DNA of 64,000 nucleotides from an uncultured Roseburia sp. (GCA_947062675.1 CAMSQM010000003.1:43556-107555), one strand, 5' to 3'; counted from the stretch's first letter, positions 43,325 through 53,014 are shown. Made by a program: numbers and translations. The notes: generated by a model from the letters alone, not told the origin.

Positions 43325-44221
43325 CTATTTTCCGGGAGATGAGGCTGCTGTGCGGCTGCGGTATGCCTTAATTTCGCTGAGCACGGAATAGGGAAGTCTC
43401 ATGCGGCCCTGCCCGGTCCCAAGGTGAATGGCAGGTTTGTTCGAGCCGTGAAAATCTGAGCCTCCGCTGATAAGCAGTCCGTTTTCCGCGGCGAGTTTCC
43501 GGACAAGGCGTTCGTCCCCGTCGGTATAGGTTCCGTAAATGGCCTCTATGCCGTCGAGACCGGCTTCCCTGAGCGTGTCAATCAGCTGTTTCAGGCTTTC
43601 CGTTCCCATGTGATACAGGAGCGGGTGAGCGAGAATGGCGGTTCCGCCGGCCTGCTTTATCAGAGCGACTGCCTCCATGGGCGAGACTTTAAAGCGCCCG
43701 ACGTAGCAGCGGCATCCGTCGCCGATGTATTTGTCAAAAGCTTCCTGTATGTTGCGGATACAGCCGTGATTGTACAGGAAGCGGGCAATGTTGGCGCGTG
43801 TGATTACGCTGTCCGGATTTTCGGCTGTCAGCGCTTCCATGGTAATCGCAAAACCCTCCTGACGGAGCGCTGCGACTATTTTTTCGTTGCGGCTGTCGCG
43901 GCATTCCCGGAATTCCTTTGTTTTTTTCAGAAGAGCCGGATCTTCCGGGTCGATGAAAAGCCCGACGATATGAATTTCTTTGCTGGAGGCTTTTTTTCCC
44001 GGGATCGCGTATTCGGTGGAGAGCTCAATGCCGGGAACGAGCTCCAGACCACACGCGTCCGCGGCGGCCTGAGCTTTTTTTACGCCGGAGACCGTATCGT
44101 GATCCGTGAGGGCGATCGCCGCCAGTCCGGCGTCCGCGGCGGCGGTGACAACTTCTTCCGGGGTGAGCGTGCCGTCGGATTCGGTGGAGTGCACATGCAG
44201 ATCAATGGTTTTTTCTTCCAT
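43325..44221 (-). CDS. PHP-domain phosphoesterase
   Basis: This 298-residue protein has the PHP metal-binding motifs: DLHVHSTESDGTLTPEEVV (residues 7-25), LTDHDTVSG (about 38), PGIELSTEY (about 63), AHPLLYH (about 198) and SGGSDFHGSN (about 250). The layout matches the YciV/RNase AM or nucleoside bisphosphate phosphatase group. It likely hydrolyses 3',5'-nucleoside bisphosphates or short RNA 5-prime ends in the cytoplasm. The ribosome site is weak (AGGA, 12 nt from ATG). Confidence 0.88.
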   Translation of the reverse strand: MEEKTIDLHVHSTESDGTLTPEEVVTAAADAGLAAIALTDHDTVSGVKKAQAAADACGLELVPGIELSTEYAIPGKKASSKEIHIVGLFIDPEDPALLKKTKEFRECRDSRNEKIVAALRQEGFAITMEALTAENPDSVITRANIARFLYNHGCIRNIQEAFDKYIGDGCRCYVGRFKVSPMEAVALIKQAGGTAILAHPLLYHMGTESLKQLIDTLREAGLDGIEAIYGTYTDGDERLVRKLAAENGLLISGGSDFHGSNKPAIHLGTGQGRMRLPYSVLSEIKAYRSRTAASSPGK

Positions 44222-44301
44222 ATATAGTAGCGTCCTTTCCTGTTTTGTTACAGCATAAACCAGGAGGGGAGGATTGTCAAAATGTTTCCGTTGAAAACAT
44301 G

Positions 44302-44330
44302 TTGATAATTATGTGGAAAAGTACTATAAT
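44302..44330 (+). promoter_or_regulatory. Promoter of cheW and the chemoreceptor gene
   Basis: TTGATA (44302-44307), a 17-bp spacer and perfect TATAAT (44325-44330). This is a vegetative (sigma A) type promoter and not the flagellar sigma 28 pattern. Confidence 0.8.
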
Positions 44331-44370
44331 AGAAATGTCTTTAACAGAAAGCGGATAGATGGAGGAGTAT

Positions 44371-44829
44371 ATGCAGGTACTGACATTTTCATTGAATGGC
44401 ATTGATTTCGGAATCCCGCTGGAGGATGTGAAGTCGATCGGGGTAGAGACCGGAGTGATTCAGATTCCGGGAGCGCCTCCGAATATCAGGGGAATCATGC
44501 GGCTGCATGGAAGTATAGTGCCTGTATACAGTCTTGCAGCTAAGTTTGCCTATGGAGACCAGGTGATTGAAAACATCGTTGTGGTCAGCATGAGCGGTAT
44601 GAAGATCGGACTGGAAGTCGGGAAAGTGAAGCAGATTCTGGAGCTTGAACAGCATGACATTATCCCCATGCCGGAGATCATGAACGCGACACAGAACTGG
44701 TTTCACGATGTTGCCTCCTGCAAAAAGGAGCTGATCGTGCTGGTAAGTGTTGACAACCTGCTCACACAGGAAGAGCGGCAGAAAATCAGGAAGCTCATTG
44801 AAGACAGTTCTAAAAACGAAAGAAAGTAA
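44371..44829 (+). CDS. cheW: Chemotaxis coupling protein CheW
   Basis: This 152-residue CheW-domain protein links chemoreceptors to the kinase CheA. It shows FSLNGIDFGIPLEDVKSIG, then IPGAPPNIRGIMRLHGSIVPVYSL, the usual receptor and CheA contact strands, and a VDNLLTQEE end. GGAGGAG at 44361-44367 supports the ATG at 44371 over that at 44359. The receptor gene follows after 12 nt, so this is a dedicated receptor-adaptor pair. Confidence 0.9.
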   Translation: MQVLTFSLNGIDFGIPLEDVKSIGVETGVIQIPGAPPNIRGIMRLHGSIVPVYSLAAKFAYGDQVIENIVVVSMSGMKIGLEVGKVKQILELEQHDIIPMPEIMNATQNWFHDVASCKKELIVLVSVDNLLTQEERQKIRKLIEDSSKNERK

Positions 44830-44841
44830 AGGAGAAAGGCT

Positions 44842-46536
44842 ATGTTTAAGGATGTAAGGATCAAAGAACGACTTACAAAAGCATTTGTGATGGTTACATC
44901 GATTACGGCGGTCGCGGCTGTCGTGGGACTGATCGCAATGATTGTTATGTCGAACCGGTATGCGTATGCGCTGGATTACTTTGGCTTTGCCCAGGGGGAT
45001 ATTGGAAAGGCACTTGTCGTGTTCGCGGATACCAGATCGTCGCTCCGGGCTGCAATCGGTTATCAGGATCAGGACGCCATTGATGCGGTGGTGGCGGATC
45101 ACGATGAGAAGAAGGCGCGCTTTGAGAACTATTTTGCGCAGATTGAGGGAAGACTTACGACAGAGGAGTCCAGAGGGATCTACAATAGCATAAAAATAGA
45201 GCTGGAGGAATACTGGAAGCTGGATCAGAAGATCCTGGAGACTGGAGCGGTAATCGACAGTGCCAGGGAGACAGAGGCGCAGGAAATGGCGCTCAATGAG
45301 CTGACGCCTGCGTATAATGCGATCTATGAAGAGCTCGCAGAGATTCTGAGTATCAAGGTGAACAGCGGAAATGAACTTGCGTCGACGCTGAATCTTCTGA
45401 GCTGGGGGCTCGCCGTTGCAATTATAATTACAGTGATTATCGCGATGTATGTGTCGATCCGCCTTGGCAATTCCATTGCAAAGGGCATTGCGCTTCCGCT
45501 TGGCAATTTAAGCGAGCGTCTGCGGACATTTGCGGGAGGAGATCTGTCTTCCCCGTTCCCGACCATCGATTCGCACGATGAAGTGTCGGATATGATCAGG
45601 GAAGCGACCAATATGGCCTCGAATCTCAACCTGCTGATTAATGACGCCGGCGGTGTGCTCGGCGAGATGGCGGGCGGTAACTATGCAGTCGAGTCAGAAG
45701 TGGCAGACAGCTACACCGGGGATTTCATAAAGCTGATTGATGCAATGCGCATGCTGCGCGACCAGATGACGGCGACTCTGCGCTCGATCGAGGAGGCTTC
45801 CAGTCAGGTATCTGCCGGTTCAGGCAATCTTGCGGATGCGTCCCAGAGTCTTGCAGAGGGCGCTACGGATCAGGCGGGCGCTGTGGAGGAGCTGCAGGCG
45901 ACGATCACAAGCATTGCGGAGAGTATCGGAAGAGCTGCGGAGAACGCGGAGGCGTCATCTGCACAGGCGAGACATTATGCGGATGAGGCTGACAAGAGCC
46001 GTGTGGAGATGCAGGCGATGGTGGATGCGATGGCCCGCATCAATGAGACTTCCAAGAAGATTGAGAATATTATTTCCGAGATTGAGGATATTGCTTCACA
46101 GACGAATCTCTTATCCCTCAACGCTTCGATTGAGGCGGCGAGAGCAGGCGAGGCGGGACGCGGCTTTGCCGTCGTTGCGGATCAGATCCGCCAGCTGGCA
46201 GATCAGAGTACGCAGTCCGCGGTGGATACAAGACAGCTGATCGAGGGTTCCCTGCAGGAGATCGCGCATGGAAACAGCGCTGCGGAGCGCGCGGCGAATT
46301 CCATCGAGGAGGTTGTGGATGGCATCAAGAAGATTGCAGAGTCTTCCAAAGAGCTGAGCACGGTTTCCGCAGATATGGCGACGGCCATGAAGCAGGCGGA
46401 GGCAGGTGTATCCCAGATTTCCGAGGTTGTGCAGTCTAATTCCGCGACAGCGGAAGAATCTTCCGCAACCAGCCAGGAGCTTTCTGCACAGGCTGTGGCG
46501 CTGGATGAGCTGATCGGGCAGTTTGTACTGAAATAA
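44842..46536 (+). CDS. Methyl-accepting chemotaxis protein (4HB-type sensor, HAMP)
   Basis: This 564-residue classical receptor has a first membrane helix (about 13-36) and an external helical sensor of about 150 residues that looks like a four-helix bundle ([32 protein letters not shown]). A second helix (about 190-212), a HAMP region and a signalling domain with [33 protein letters not shown] (near residue 420) follow. It is co-transcribed with cheW and ends at a strong terminator. The ligand is unknown. Confidence 0.92.
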   Translation: MFKDVRIKERLTKAFVMVTSITAVAAVVGLIAMIVMSNRYAYALDYFGFAQGDIGKALVVFADTRSSLRAAIGYQDQDAIDAVVADHDEKKARFENYFAQIEGRLTTEESRGIYNSIKIELEEYWKLDQKILETGAVIDSARETEAQEMALNELTPAYNAIYEELAEILSIKVNSGNELASTLNLLSWGLAVAIIITVIIAMYVSIRLGNSIAKGIALPLGNLSERLRTFAGGDLSSPFPTIDSHDEVSDMIREATNMASNLNLLINDAGGVLGEMAGGNYAVESEVADSYTGDFIKLIDAMRMLRDQMTATLRSIEEASSQVSAGSGNLADASQSLAEGATDQAGAVEELQATITSIAESIGRAAENAEASSAQARHYADEADKSRVEMQAMVDAMARINETSKKIENIISEIEDIASQTNLLSLNASIEAARAGEAGRGFAVVADQIRQLADQSTQSAVDTRQLIEGSLQEIAHGNSAAERAANSIEEVVDGIKKIAESSKELSTVSADMATAMKQAEAGVSQISEVVQSNSATAEESSATSQELSAQAVALDELIGQFVLK

Positions 46537-46550
46537 GAAATGATACATAG

Positions 46551-46592
46551 AAAAAGGACACCGTTCCGGATGGGAGCGGTGTCCTTTTTTTT
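46551..46592 (+). terminator. Intrinsic terminator after the cheW-receptor operon
   Basis: AAAAAGGACACCG (46551-46563) pairs with CGGTGTCCTTTTT (46577-46589), and the T-run continues to 46592. Confidence 0.92.
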
Positions 46593-46675
46593 CTGCAGAT
46601 CCTGCTTTTGTGAATTGTGAAAGAACAGGAGGCATATACATAGGAGGAAAGTCAGTATACCGGCGGTGAAGTCAG

Positions 46676-47608
46676 ATGGGATGGAGAGAATTTTTGGCAC
46701 TGGCAGGCGGTCTCGCGCTGTTTCTTCACGGCATGGAACTGCTTGGCGGTGGTCTTAAGACCGTGGCTGCGGGAAAAATGAGACAGTTTCTGGAACATTT
46801 TACTGCAAGCCCGCTTACGGGAGTTCTGACCGGAACCATTGTGACGGCGGTTATCCAGTCCTCCTCGGCGACGACGGTGATGGTGGCGGGTCTTGCGGAC
46901 GCCGGTATGATGACGCCCGGGCAGGCCGCCGGGGTGATTATGGGAGCAAATATCGGGACGACGGTTACGGGGCAGCTGGTTGCGTTTCATGCGGATGTCC
47001 TGGCTCCGGCTGTGGCGTTTGCGGGAGTGATGCTTCCGGTGTTTTTTCACAGGAGAAGGGTGCGCTGTGCGGGGAATATTCTGGCGGGTCTTGGGATTCT
47101 GTTTCTCGGTATGGAGATGATGAGTGCGGCGATGCTGCCGCTGCGGGATTCTCCTCTTTTTCTGCGGATGATGACACAGGCGGCGAATCCGCCTGCCGGA
47201 ATCCTTGCCGGAGCGGTATTTACGGCAGCGGTCCAGTCGTCCTCCGCGGCGGTGGGCGTATTGCAGGCGCTCGCGCAGACAGGGGCGGTTTCGCTGAGGG
47301 AAGCAGTCTATGTGCTTTTCGGTCAGAATATCGGAACCTGTGTGACCGCGGTGCTGGCCGCCGCGGGAATGAACCGGAATGCGAAGCGGACAGCCGTGAT
47401 TCATCTGATTTTCAATCTCACAGGTACGGTGCTGTTTACGGTTTTGTGCATGATACTGCCGGTTGTGGAGCTGGCGGAGCGGAGCGCGCCGGAAAATCCC
47501 GCGGCGCAGATTGCAAATATGCATCTGATGTTTAACGCTGTGACGACCGCTTTTCTGCTGCCGTTTTACAGAGTGCCTGTGAGGATGGCGGAGAAGATTG
47601 TTCCATGA
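46676..47608 (+). CDS. Na/Pi cotransporter family protein
   Basis: This 310-residue membrane protein has the inverted-repeat QSSSATT (near residue 62) and QSSSAAVG (near 187) motifs of NptA/SLC34-type sodium-phosphate symporters, each followed by a GxNIGT segment (MGANIGTTVT and FGQNIGTCVT). About eight hydrophobic segments are seen. The cytoplasmic PhoU-like tail found in ~550-residue bacterial members is missing. It likely imports phosphate with Na+. The ribosome site is weak. Confidence 0.88.
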   Translation: MGWREFLALAGGLALFLHGMELLGGGLKTVAAGKMRQFLEHFTASPLTGVLTGTIVTAVIQSSSATTVMVAGLADAGMMTPGQAAGVIMGANIGTTVTGQLVAFHADVLAPAVAFAGVMLPVFFHRRRVRCAGNILAGLGILFLGMEMMSAAMLPLRDSPLFLRMMTQAANPPAGILAGAVFTAAVQSSSAAVGVLQALAQTGAVSLREAVYVLFGQNIGTCVTAVLAAAGMNRNAKRTAVIHLIFNLTGTVLFTVLCMILPVVELAERSAPENPAAQIANMHLMFNAVTTAFLLPFYRVPVRMAEKIVP

Positions 47609-47724
47609 ATATCAGGGTATGGCGGGAAGGCTGCGCGGGAGGCGGTATCCTGCCTGGGAGCGCGTGCGGCGGTGGGCAGGATTGGGAGGTCTCCGGCGTG
47701 GAGGTTTGCTGTGAAGGAGGGTAT

Positions 47725-48585
47725 ATGGATTTTATCAGGGATGTTTTAAAAGGCGCCGTGATTGCGATTGCCGGGATTGTTCCCGGAGTCAGCGGAGGTA
47801 CCATGATGGTATCCATGGGAATCTATGACGATATGATTCATGCGGTCACCGGTTTTTTTGCGCACTGGAAAAAAAGTGTGAGGGTGCTGTTTCCGCTGGC
47901 GGCGGGGATGGCGCTGGGACTTCCCGGATTTTCCCGTGTGATTGAGGAAATGTTCCGGGTCTGGCCATGGCACACGGGGATGCTGTTTACGGGACTGATC
48001 TTCGGAGGGTTTCCGGTCATATGTAAAAAGCTGCGGGGCAGGCGGCTGTCAGCCGTGGAATGCATGGCTGCGGTCACTGCGTTTGCGCTGGTGGTATGGA
48101 TGCAGAACCTGGGGGAGGGAACGCAGAGGATATTCCGGGGAGACCTGCGCACGGGTGTTCTGCTGTTTTTTCTGGGGGCTGTCGCGGCGGCAGCGATGGT
48201 GATTCCGGGGGTAAGCGGTTCCATGCTTCTGATGTCGCTGGGCTGTTATACGCCGCTGCTGGAACAGGTCAGTGCGGTTCTTCCCGCACTGGTTGGAGGA
48301 GACGCGGGGAAGCTTGTTTCCTGCGCGCGGATTCTTTTGCCGTTCGTAGCCGGTGTCGCGGCGGGGATTATACTGATGGCCGGACTGATGGAGGTTCTGA
48401 TAAGACGACATGCCAGGGTGACCTATTCTGCGATTGCCGGACTGATGGTTTCGTCGCCTGTGGCTGTGTTCCGGGGAGTACAGACGCTGCCCGGAGGCGC
48501 AGTGTCTGTTCTGGCGGGTATTCTTCTGTTTGCGGCGGGGGTATGCGCGGTGACTCTGACGGGAAAACCGGAAAAGGGACAGTGA
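47725..48585 (+). CDS. DUF368 (PopT-like) undecaprenyl phosphate translocase candidate
   Basis: This 286-residue polytopic protein has the DUF368 repeats IAGIVPGVSGGTMMVSMGIYD (near residue 16) and AMVIPGVSGSMLLMSLGCY (near 157). DUF368 proteins have been shown in other bacteria to recycle undecaprenyl phosphate across the membrane for wall synthesis. uppS, which makes the carrier precursor, is 4 kb downstream. AAGGAGG at 47714-47720 fixes the start at 47725. A terminator follows at 48729. Confidence 0.88.
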   Translation: MDFIRDVLKGAVIAIAGIVPGVSGGTMMVSMGIYDDMIHAVTGFFAHWKKSVRVLFPLAAGMALGLPGFSRVIEEMFRVWPWHTGMLFTGLIFGGFPVICKKLRGRRLSAVECMAAVTAFALVVWMQNLGEGTQRIFRGDLRTGVLLFFLGAVAAAAMVIPGVSGSMLLMSLGCYTPLLEQVSAVLPALVGGDAGKLVSCARILLPFVAGVAAGIILMAGLMEVLIRRHARVTYSAIAGLMVSSPVAVFRGVQTLPGGAVSVLAGILLFAAGVCAVTLTGKPEKGQ

Positions 48586-48728
48586 TGCGGGGAATGTCTT
48601 TTTGTGGAGGATCATGCTGTGGAAATGTGTTCCGGGGAAGATTCTTCCGTGCGGGTCAATTTTCAAATCCCGCGCGAAAAATAGCGTCACAAGGGAGCAT
48701 TATGACGAAATTTCAGAAAATAAGATGG

Positions 48729-48766
48729 AAAGAGCAGAAAAATTATTCATTTTTTTGCTCTTTTTA
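48729..48766 (+). terminator. Intrinsic terminator after the DUF368 gene
   Basis: AAAGAGCA (48729-48736) pairs with TGCTCTTT (48756-48763) around a 19-nt AT-rich loop, with further T residues to 48765. The 243-bp gap around it otherwise shows no gene. Confidence 0.65.
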
Positions 48767-48768
48767 TC

Positions 48769-48796
48769 TTTGAAAAATAAAAAAATGTGTTACAAT
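48769..48796 (+). promoter_or_regulatory. Promoter of the polysaccharide deacetylase gene
   Basis: TACAAT at 48791-48796 has TTTGAA (48769-48774) 16 bp upstream, in AT-rich DNA just after the terminator. Confidence 0.55.
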
Positions 48797-48829
48797 AGAT
48801 GAGTATTAAGTTTACCTTGGGGGTTCCAC

Positions 48830-49822
48830 ATGCAGGACAAAGATACAGAAGTACTCCGCAATCAGCGCAGACGGAGAAAACGGATCGGAAAAATGAAGAG
48901 TGCGATTATCACGGTTGTGGCCGGCTGGATTGTGCTGTCCATGCTGCTGATTATTTTTCTGTTTATCAGGACCATGGCACTGGAGCGGAAGCTGGACAAC
49001 CTTGTGCTTTCCAAAAGCGGGGTGCGCGATGCGGGGGAGTACCTGAACGCCAACCCGGAGCTGGGGGAGAGCATTCTGCCGGGAACGGAGTCCGGGACAG
49101 AGGCGGAACGTGAGACGGAGAGAGCAGAACCGGAGGCGGTGCTGGTGTCCGGAATGGAGGGGACGGCCAACCAGGCCGGGCCGGATGATATACATAATGT
49201 ATACCTTACCTTCGATGACGGGCCGTCGGACAGAACAGCCGAGATTCTTGATATTCTGGCGGAATATGACGTGAAAGCCACATTTTTTGTGACAGGGAAA
49301 GAGGATGAACAGTCGCAGGCGCTCTACAGACGGATTGTGGACGAGGGTCATACGCTTGGCATGCATTCCTATTCCAACAAATACAGTGAAATCTACCAGT
49401 CAGAGGATGCATTTGCGGAGGATTACCGGAAGCTTCGGGATTATCTGAAGGAGGTGACCGGCGTGGACTGCCGGTATTACCGTTTTCCGGGCGGCAGCAG
49501 CAACCAGATCAGCAATGTATCCATGGGATGTCTGATACAGTATCTGCAGGAGGAGGGCGTGGTCTATTACGACTGGAACGTATCGGCGGGAGATGCGGCG
49601 ACTGCAGCCTGCAGTGCGGAGGAGATCGTCGATAATGTGACGGAGGACGTGGAGCGGTACAAGACGTCCGTAGTCCTGCTGCATGATTCGGCGGACAAGC
49701 TGGCCACGGTGGAGGCGCTGCGTCCTCTGATTGAGGCGCTCGGGACGATGAATGCCCGGACTCTGCCGATTGACGGGAACACGCCGGCGATTCAGTATGT
49801 GAAGCTTGCAGAAGCTGAATGA
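48830..49822 (+). CDS. Membrane-anchored polysaccharide deacetylase-like protein, altered zinc site
   Basis: This 330-residue protein has one N-terminal membrane anchor (about residues 22-46), a disordered acidic linker, and an external NodB domain (about 122-325). Motif 1 is TFDDGPS, motif 3 RYYRFPGGSSN, motif 4 YYDWNVSAGD and motif 5 VVLLHDSADK. Motif 2 reads HSYSNKY, so the second zinc-binding His of H(S/T)xxH is Asn. Intact relatives deacetylate peptidoglycan sugars; activity here is uncertain. The ribosome site is weak. A bactofilin gene follows after 33 nt. Confidence 0.85.
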   Translation: MQDKDTEVLRNQRRRRKRIGKMKSAIITVVAGWIVLSMLLIIFLFIRTMALERKLDNLVLSKSGVRDAGEYLNANPELGESILPGTESGTEAERETERAEPEAVLVSGMEGTANQAGPDDIHNVYLTFDDGPSDRTAEILDILAEYDVKATFFVTGKEDEQSQALYRRIVDEGHTLGMHSYSNKYSEIYQSEDAFAEDYRKLRDYLKEVTGVDCRYYRFPGGSSNQISNVSMGCLIQYLQEEGVVYYDWNVSAGDAATAACSAEEIVDNVTEDVERYKTSVVLLHDSADKLATVEALRPLIEALGTMNARTLPIDGNTPAIQYVKLAEAE

Positions 49823-49855
49823 CAGAGGACAGAGAATATTTATGGAGGAAATAAC

Positions 49856-50842
49856 ATGGGATTTTTCAAGGACTTTAAAGAAGATTTCTCACAGGCAGTC
49901 ACGGAGCTGATGCCTGGGGAGGACAGCCTGGAGACAAAGACAAAGAATGACGACCTGGTCGTGAATACGCTCGAAGGCGAAGTGGACGTGGAATCCGAAC
50001 TCTCAAAGCTGGACGGACTTTTAGAGCAGGTAAAATCCGTTAAGCCGGTGCAGCCGGATGTCCTTCCGGTGCAGACACAGATAACGCCGGCATCGCCGCG
50101 TCAGGCCGTACCGCCGGTGTCCACGGCAAATCAGCCCGTGAGAACGCCTGAGCCGCCATTCCGCCAGACAACATCCGCGCCGCATTCGTCCGCGCCGGGG
50201 CCGTCTGCCGCACGGGCGGCGTCTGCGCCGAATCCGTCCGCAGTGAATCATACATCATCAGCGCCGCTTCCGGCGCGGGAATCAACAGCAAGAACAACCC
50301 AGGAGGAAAAAACAATGGCAGATAATGCAGCAACACCAGGAATCAATCAGGAAAGAGTCGTTACGGATGAAGTATCCGTGATCACAGAGGGAACCGTAAT
50401 CAAAGGGGATATTATGTCCAATGGCTCACTGGATATCCGCGGGCAGGTGAACGGCAATGTGGGATGCAACGGCAAGCTGACCGTGACAGGCGTCGTGAAC
50501 GGCAACAGTAATACGTCCGAATTTTTTGCAGATGCTGCCCAGGTAGAGGGCGAAGTGGTAAGCAGCGGAACCGTCAAGATCGGTCTTGGATCGGTGATTA
50601 TTGGAAATGTGACGAGTGCGTCCGCCGTGATCGCAGGTGCCATCAAGGGCGATATTGATGTGCAGGGGCCGGTGGTGGTGGATACCTCCGCGGTCGTGAT
50701 GGGGAATATCAAGTCCCGGTCTGTTCAGATTAATAACGGGGCGGTGATCGAAGGCTTCTGTTCACAGTGCTATTCGGATGTGGATGTACAGAGCCTGTTT
50801 GATAATAAGAAGGGAACAGGAGCGGAGGCGTCTGCGGAGTAA
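49856..50842 (+). CDS. Bactofilin family protein with long Pro/Ser-rich linker
   Basis: This 328-residue protein has an N-terminal region (1-60), then a Pro/Ser/Ala-rich disordered stretch (about 60-150) and a bactofilin beta-helix (about 170-310: SVITEGTVIKGDIMSNGSLDIRGQ, then repeats with G-V-x-G-N spacing). Bactofilins polymerise without nucleotide and localise wall enzymes. The adjacent membrane deacetylase gene suggests a shared role in cell shape or wall modification. The N-terminal region is longer than in typical ~150-residue bactofilins. GGAGG precedes the ATG. Confidence 0.88.
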   Translation: MGFFKDFKEDFSQAVTELMPGEDSLETKTKNDDLVVNTLEGEVDVESELSKLDGLLEQVKSVKPVQPDVLPVQTQITPASPRQAVPPVSTANQPVRTPEPPFRQTTSAPHSSAPGPSAARAASAPNPSAVNHTSSAPLPARESTARTTQEEKTMADNAATPGINQERVVTDEVSVITEGTVIKGDIMSNGSLDIRGQVNGNVGCNGKLTVTGVVNGNSNTSEFFADAAQVEGEVVSSGTVKIGLGSVIIGNVTSASAVIAGAIKGDIDVQGPVVVDTSAVVMGNIKSRSVQINNGAVIEGFCSQCYSDVDVQSLFDNKKGTGAEASAE

Positions 50843-50905
50843 AGGTGCCGCAATCTGACGTGACTGCTGCAAAGATGGAACAGGGGTACAGAAAAGGGGA
50901 ATGGT

Positions 50906-51604
50906 ATGAGGCGGGTTTTACTGAAACTGAGCGGGGAGGCCCTCGCGGGAGAAAAACACACCGGCTTTGATGAACCGACGGTGACAGAGGTTGCGCGTCA
51001 GGTAAAACAGATCACGGAGAGCGGCGTGCAGACTGGCATTGTGATCGGCGGCGGTAATTTCTGGAGAGGAAGAACCAGCGGTTCGATTGACAGGACAAAG
51101 GCAGATCAGATCGGGATGCTGGCGACTGTCATGAACTGTATTTATGTATCTGAGATCTTCCGCTCAGTCGGAATGAAGACCCAGATACTGACGCCGTTTG
51201 AGTGTGGAAGTATGACAAAGCTGTTTTCCAAAGACCGGGCAGGCAAATATTTCGAAAAAGGGATCGTCGTATTTTTTGCCGGTGGAACGGGTCACCCTTA
51301 TTTTTCCACGGATACGGGGATTGTGCTCCGCGCGGTGGAGATGGACGCCGACGGTATTTATCTGGCGAAGGCGGTCGACGGAGTTTACGACAGCGATCCG
51401 AAGCTGAATCCGGCTGCTGTGAAATATGATGAAATTACCATACAGGAAGTAATTGACAAAAAGCTTGCGGTGGTGGATCTGACTGCTTCCATCATGTGCA
51501 TGGAGAATAAAATGCCGATGTATGTGTTCGGGCTGAACACAAAGAACAGTATTGTGAATGCCCTGACAGGAAAGTTCAGCGGTACGAAAGTTACAGTGGC
51601 ATAG
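50906..51604 (+). CDS. pyrH: UMP kinase
   Basis: This 232-residue amino-acid-kinase-fold enzyme phosphorylates UMP. It has RVLLKLSGEALAGEK at the N-terminus, IGGGNFWRGR (near residue 48), and AGGTGHPYFSTDTG (near 125). It opens the chain pyrH-frr-uppS-cdsA-dxr-rseP-ispG-polC, conserved in many Firmicutes. AGGGGA lies upstream. frr starts 43 nt later. Confidence 0.95.
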   Translation: MRRVLLKLSGEALAGEKHTGFDEPTVTEVARQVKQITESGVQTGIVIGGGNFWRGRTSGSIDRTKADQIGMLATVMNCIYVSEIFRSVGMKTQILTPFECGSMTKLFSKDRAGKYFEKGIVVFFAGGTGHPYFSTDTGIVLRAVEMDADGIYLAKAVDGVYDSDPKLNPAAVKYDEITIQEVIDKKLAVVDLTASIMCMENKMPMYVFGLNTKNSIVNALTGKFSGTKVTVA

Positions 51605-51647
51605 GGGATAAGGTTATTCCGGAAAACAGGAAGGCAGGGTGTGTGAG

Positions 51648-52202
51648 ATGGATGAGAGACTGGTGCAGTATGACAGTAAGATGCAGAAGACAATGAAGAA
51701 TCTGGGTGAGGAATTTGGGAGTATCCGCGCGGGACGCGCGAACCCGCATGTTCTGGACAAGATTCGTGTAAATTACTACGGTACACCGACGGCGATTCAG
51801 CAGGTGGCAAACGTAAACGTGCCGGAGCCGCGCATGCTTCAGATTCAGCCGTGGGAGGCGTCCATGGTCAAAGAGATCGAGAAGGCGATTCTCACTTCAG
51901 ATCTGGGAATTAATCCGACAAATGACGGGAAGGTTATCCGTCTGGCGTTTCCGGAACTCACGGAAGAACGTCGTAAGGATCTTGCGAAGGAGATTCGCAA
52001 AAAGGGTGAGGCTGCGAAGGTGGCTATCCGCAATATCCGCCGTGACGCCAATGATTCTTTTAAGAAGCTGGCGAAAGGAAGCGATGTATCTGAGGATGAA
52101 GTGAAGGATCTGGAAGATCAGGCACAGAAGATGACCGATAAATATATAGCGGAAGTGGATAAGGCAGTGGATGCGAAGACGAAAGAGATTCTGACCGTCT
52201 GA
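51648..52202 (+). CDS. frr: Ribosome recycling factor
   Basis: This 184-residue protein splits post-termination ribosomes with EF-G. Family segments include SIRAGRANPHVLDKIRVNYYGTPTA (near residue 27) and LTEERRKDLAKEIRKKGE (near 105). The length is typical. ATG at 51648 is preferred; a GTG at 51639 would add three residues. It works in the same stage of translation as prfA at 17563 and possibly the GTPase-nuclease at 27762. Confidence 0.95.
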   Translation: MDERLVQYDSKMQKTMKNLGEEFGSIRAGRANPHVLDKIRVNYYGTPTAIQQVANVNVPEPRMLQIQPWEASMVKEIEKAILTSDLGINPTNDGKVIRLAFPELTEERRKDLAKEIRKKGEAAKVAIRNIRRDANDSFKKLAKGSDVSEDEVKDLEDQAQKMTDKYIAEVDKAVDAKTKEILTV

Positions 52203-52306
52203 GCAGGGGACTGTCTGAAAATCTGACTGGATGCAGAGTGTGGGGACATGGCGGGAGCGTGTCCTCATTTTCGCTATTTATCAGATTGAAGAAAGAGAGA
52301 TGGAAG

Positions 52307-53014
52307 ATGAAGATTCCACAACATGTTGCAATTATTCTGGATGGAAACGGAAGATGGGCGAAATCAAAAGGCATGCCCCGCAATTACGGACATACAGTCG
52401 GCGCAAAAAATGTGGAGACGGTCTGCCAGGCAGCACATGATCTCGGGATTAAATATGTGACAATGTACGCATTTTCCACAGAGAACTGGAATCGTCCTGA
52501 CAGTGAGGTTGCAGCCCTGATGAAGCTTCTGGAGGGTTACCTGAAAAACTGTATCCGCACTGCGGATAGAAATAATATGCGTGTGCGCGTGATCGGGGAC
52601 ACCGCAAAGCTGACGGAAAAATTCCGGAATCAGATCCGCGCGCTGGAGGAGGCCTCGGCGGGAAATGACGGGCTCAATCTGCAGATTGCCATCAATTACG
52701 GAAGCCGTGACGAGATGGTGCGCGGAATGCGGCGGATGTGCGCGGACATTGTGGCGGGAAACCATACGGCGGACGAGATCAGCGAATCGTTTTTTTCCGG
52801 GTATCTGGACACGGCGGATATTCCGGATCCTGATCTGCTGATCCGCACCAGCGGGGAACAGCGGCTGTCGAATTACCTTTTGTGGCAGCTCGCATACAGT
52901 GAGTTCTATTTTACGGATGTTCCATGGCCGGATTTTCACAAAGAAGAATTAGAGCAGGCCATTGCTGCGTATAATAAGAGAGATCGCAGATATGGCGGAG
53001 TCGGGGAGGTATAA
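52307..53014 (+). CDS. uppS: Isoprenyl transferase (undecaprenyl diphosphate synthase)
   Basis: This 235-residue cis-prenyltransferase makes undecaprenyl diphosphate, the lipid carrier for cell wall synthesis. It has AIILDGNGRWAKSKG (catalytic Asp, residues 8-22), TMYAFSTENWNRP (near 55), INYGSRDEM and DLLIRTSGEQRLSNYLLWQLAYSE (near 185). The start at 52307 is taken from the conserved MKIPQHVAII beginning; the ribosome site (GAGAG, GGAAG) is moderate. Confidence 0.95.
   Translation: MKIPQHVAIILDGNGRWAKSKGMPRNYGHTVGAKNVETVCQAAHDLGIKYVTMYAFSTENWNRPDSEVAALMKLLEGYLKNCIRTADRNNMRVRVIGDTAKLTEKFRNQIRALEEASAGNDGLNLQIAINYGSRDEMVRGMRRMCADIVAGNHTADEISESFFSGYLDTADIPDPDLLIRTSGEQRLSNYLLWQLAYSEFYFTDVPWPDFHKEELEQAIAAYNKRDRRYGGVGEV

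Noticed and set aside
48590..48775. Small open frames between the DUF368 and deacetylase genes
   Set aside because: They overlap the terminator and promoter, lack ribosome sites and have no recognisable sequence.
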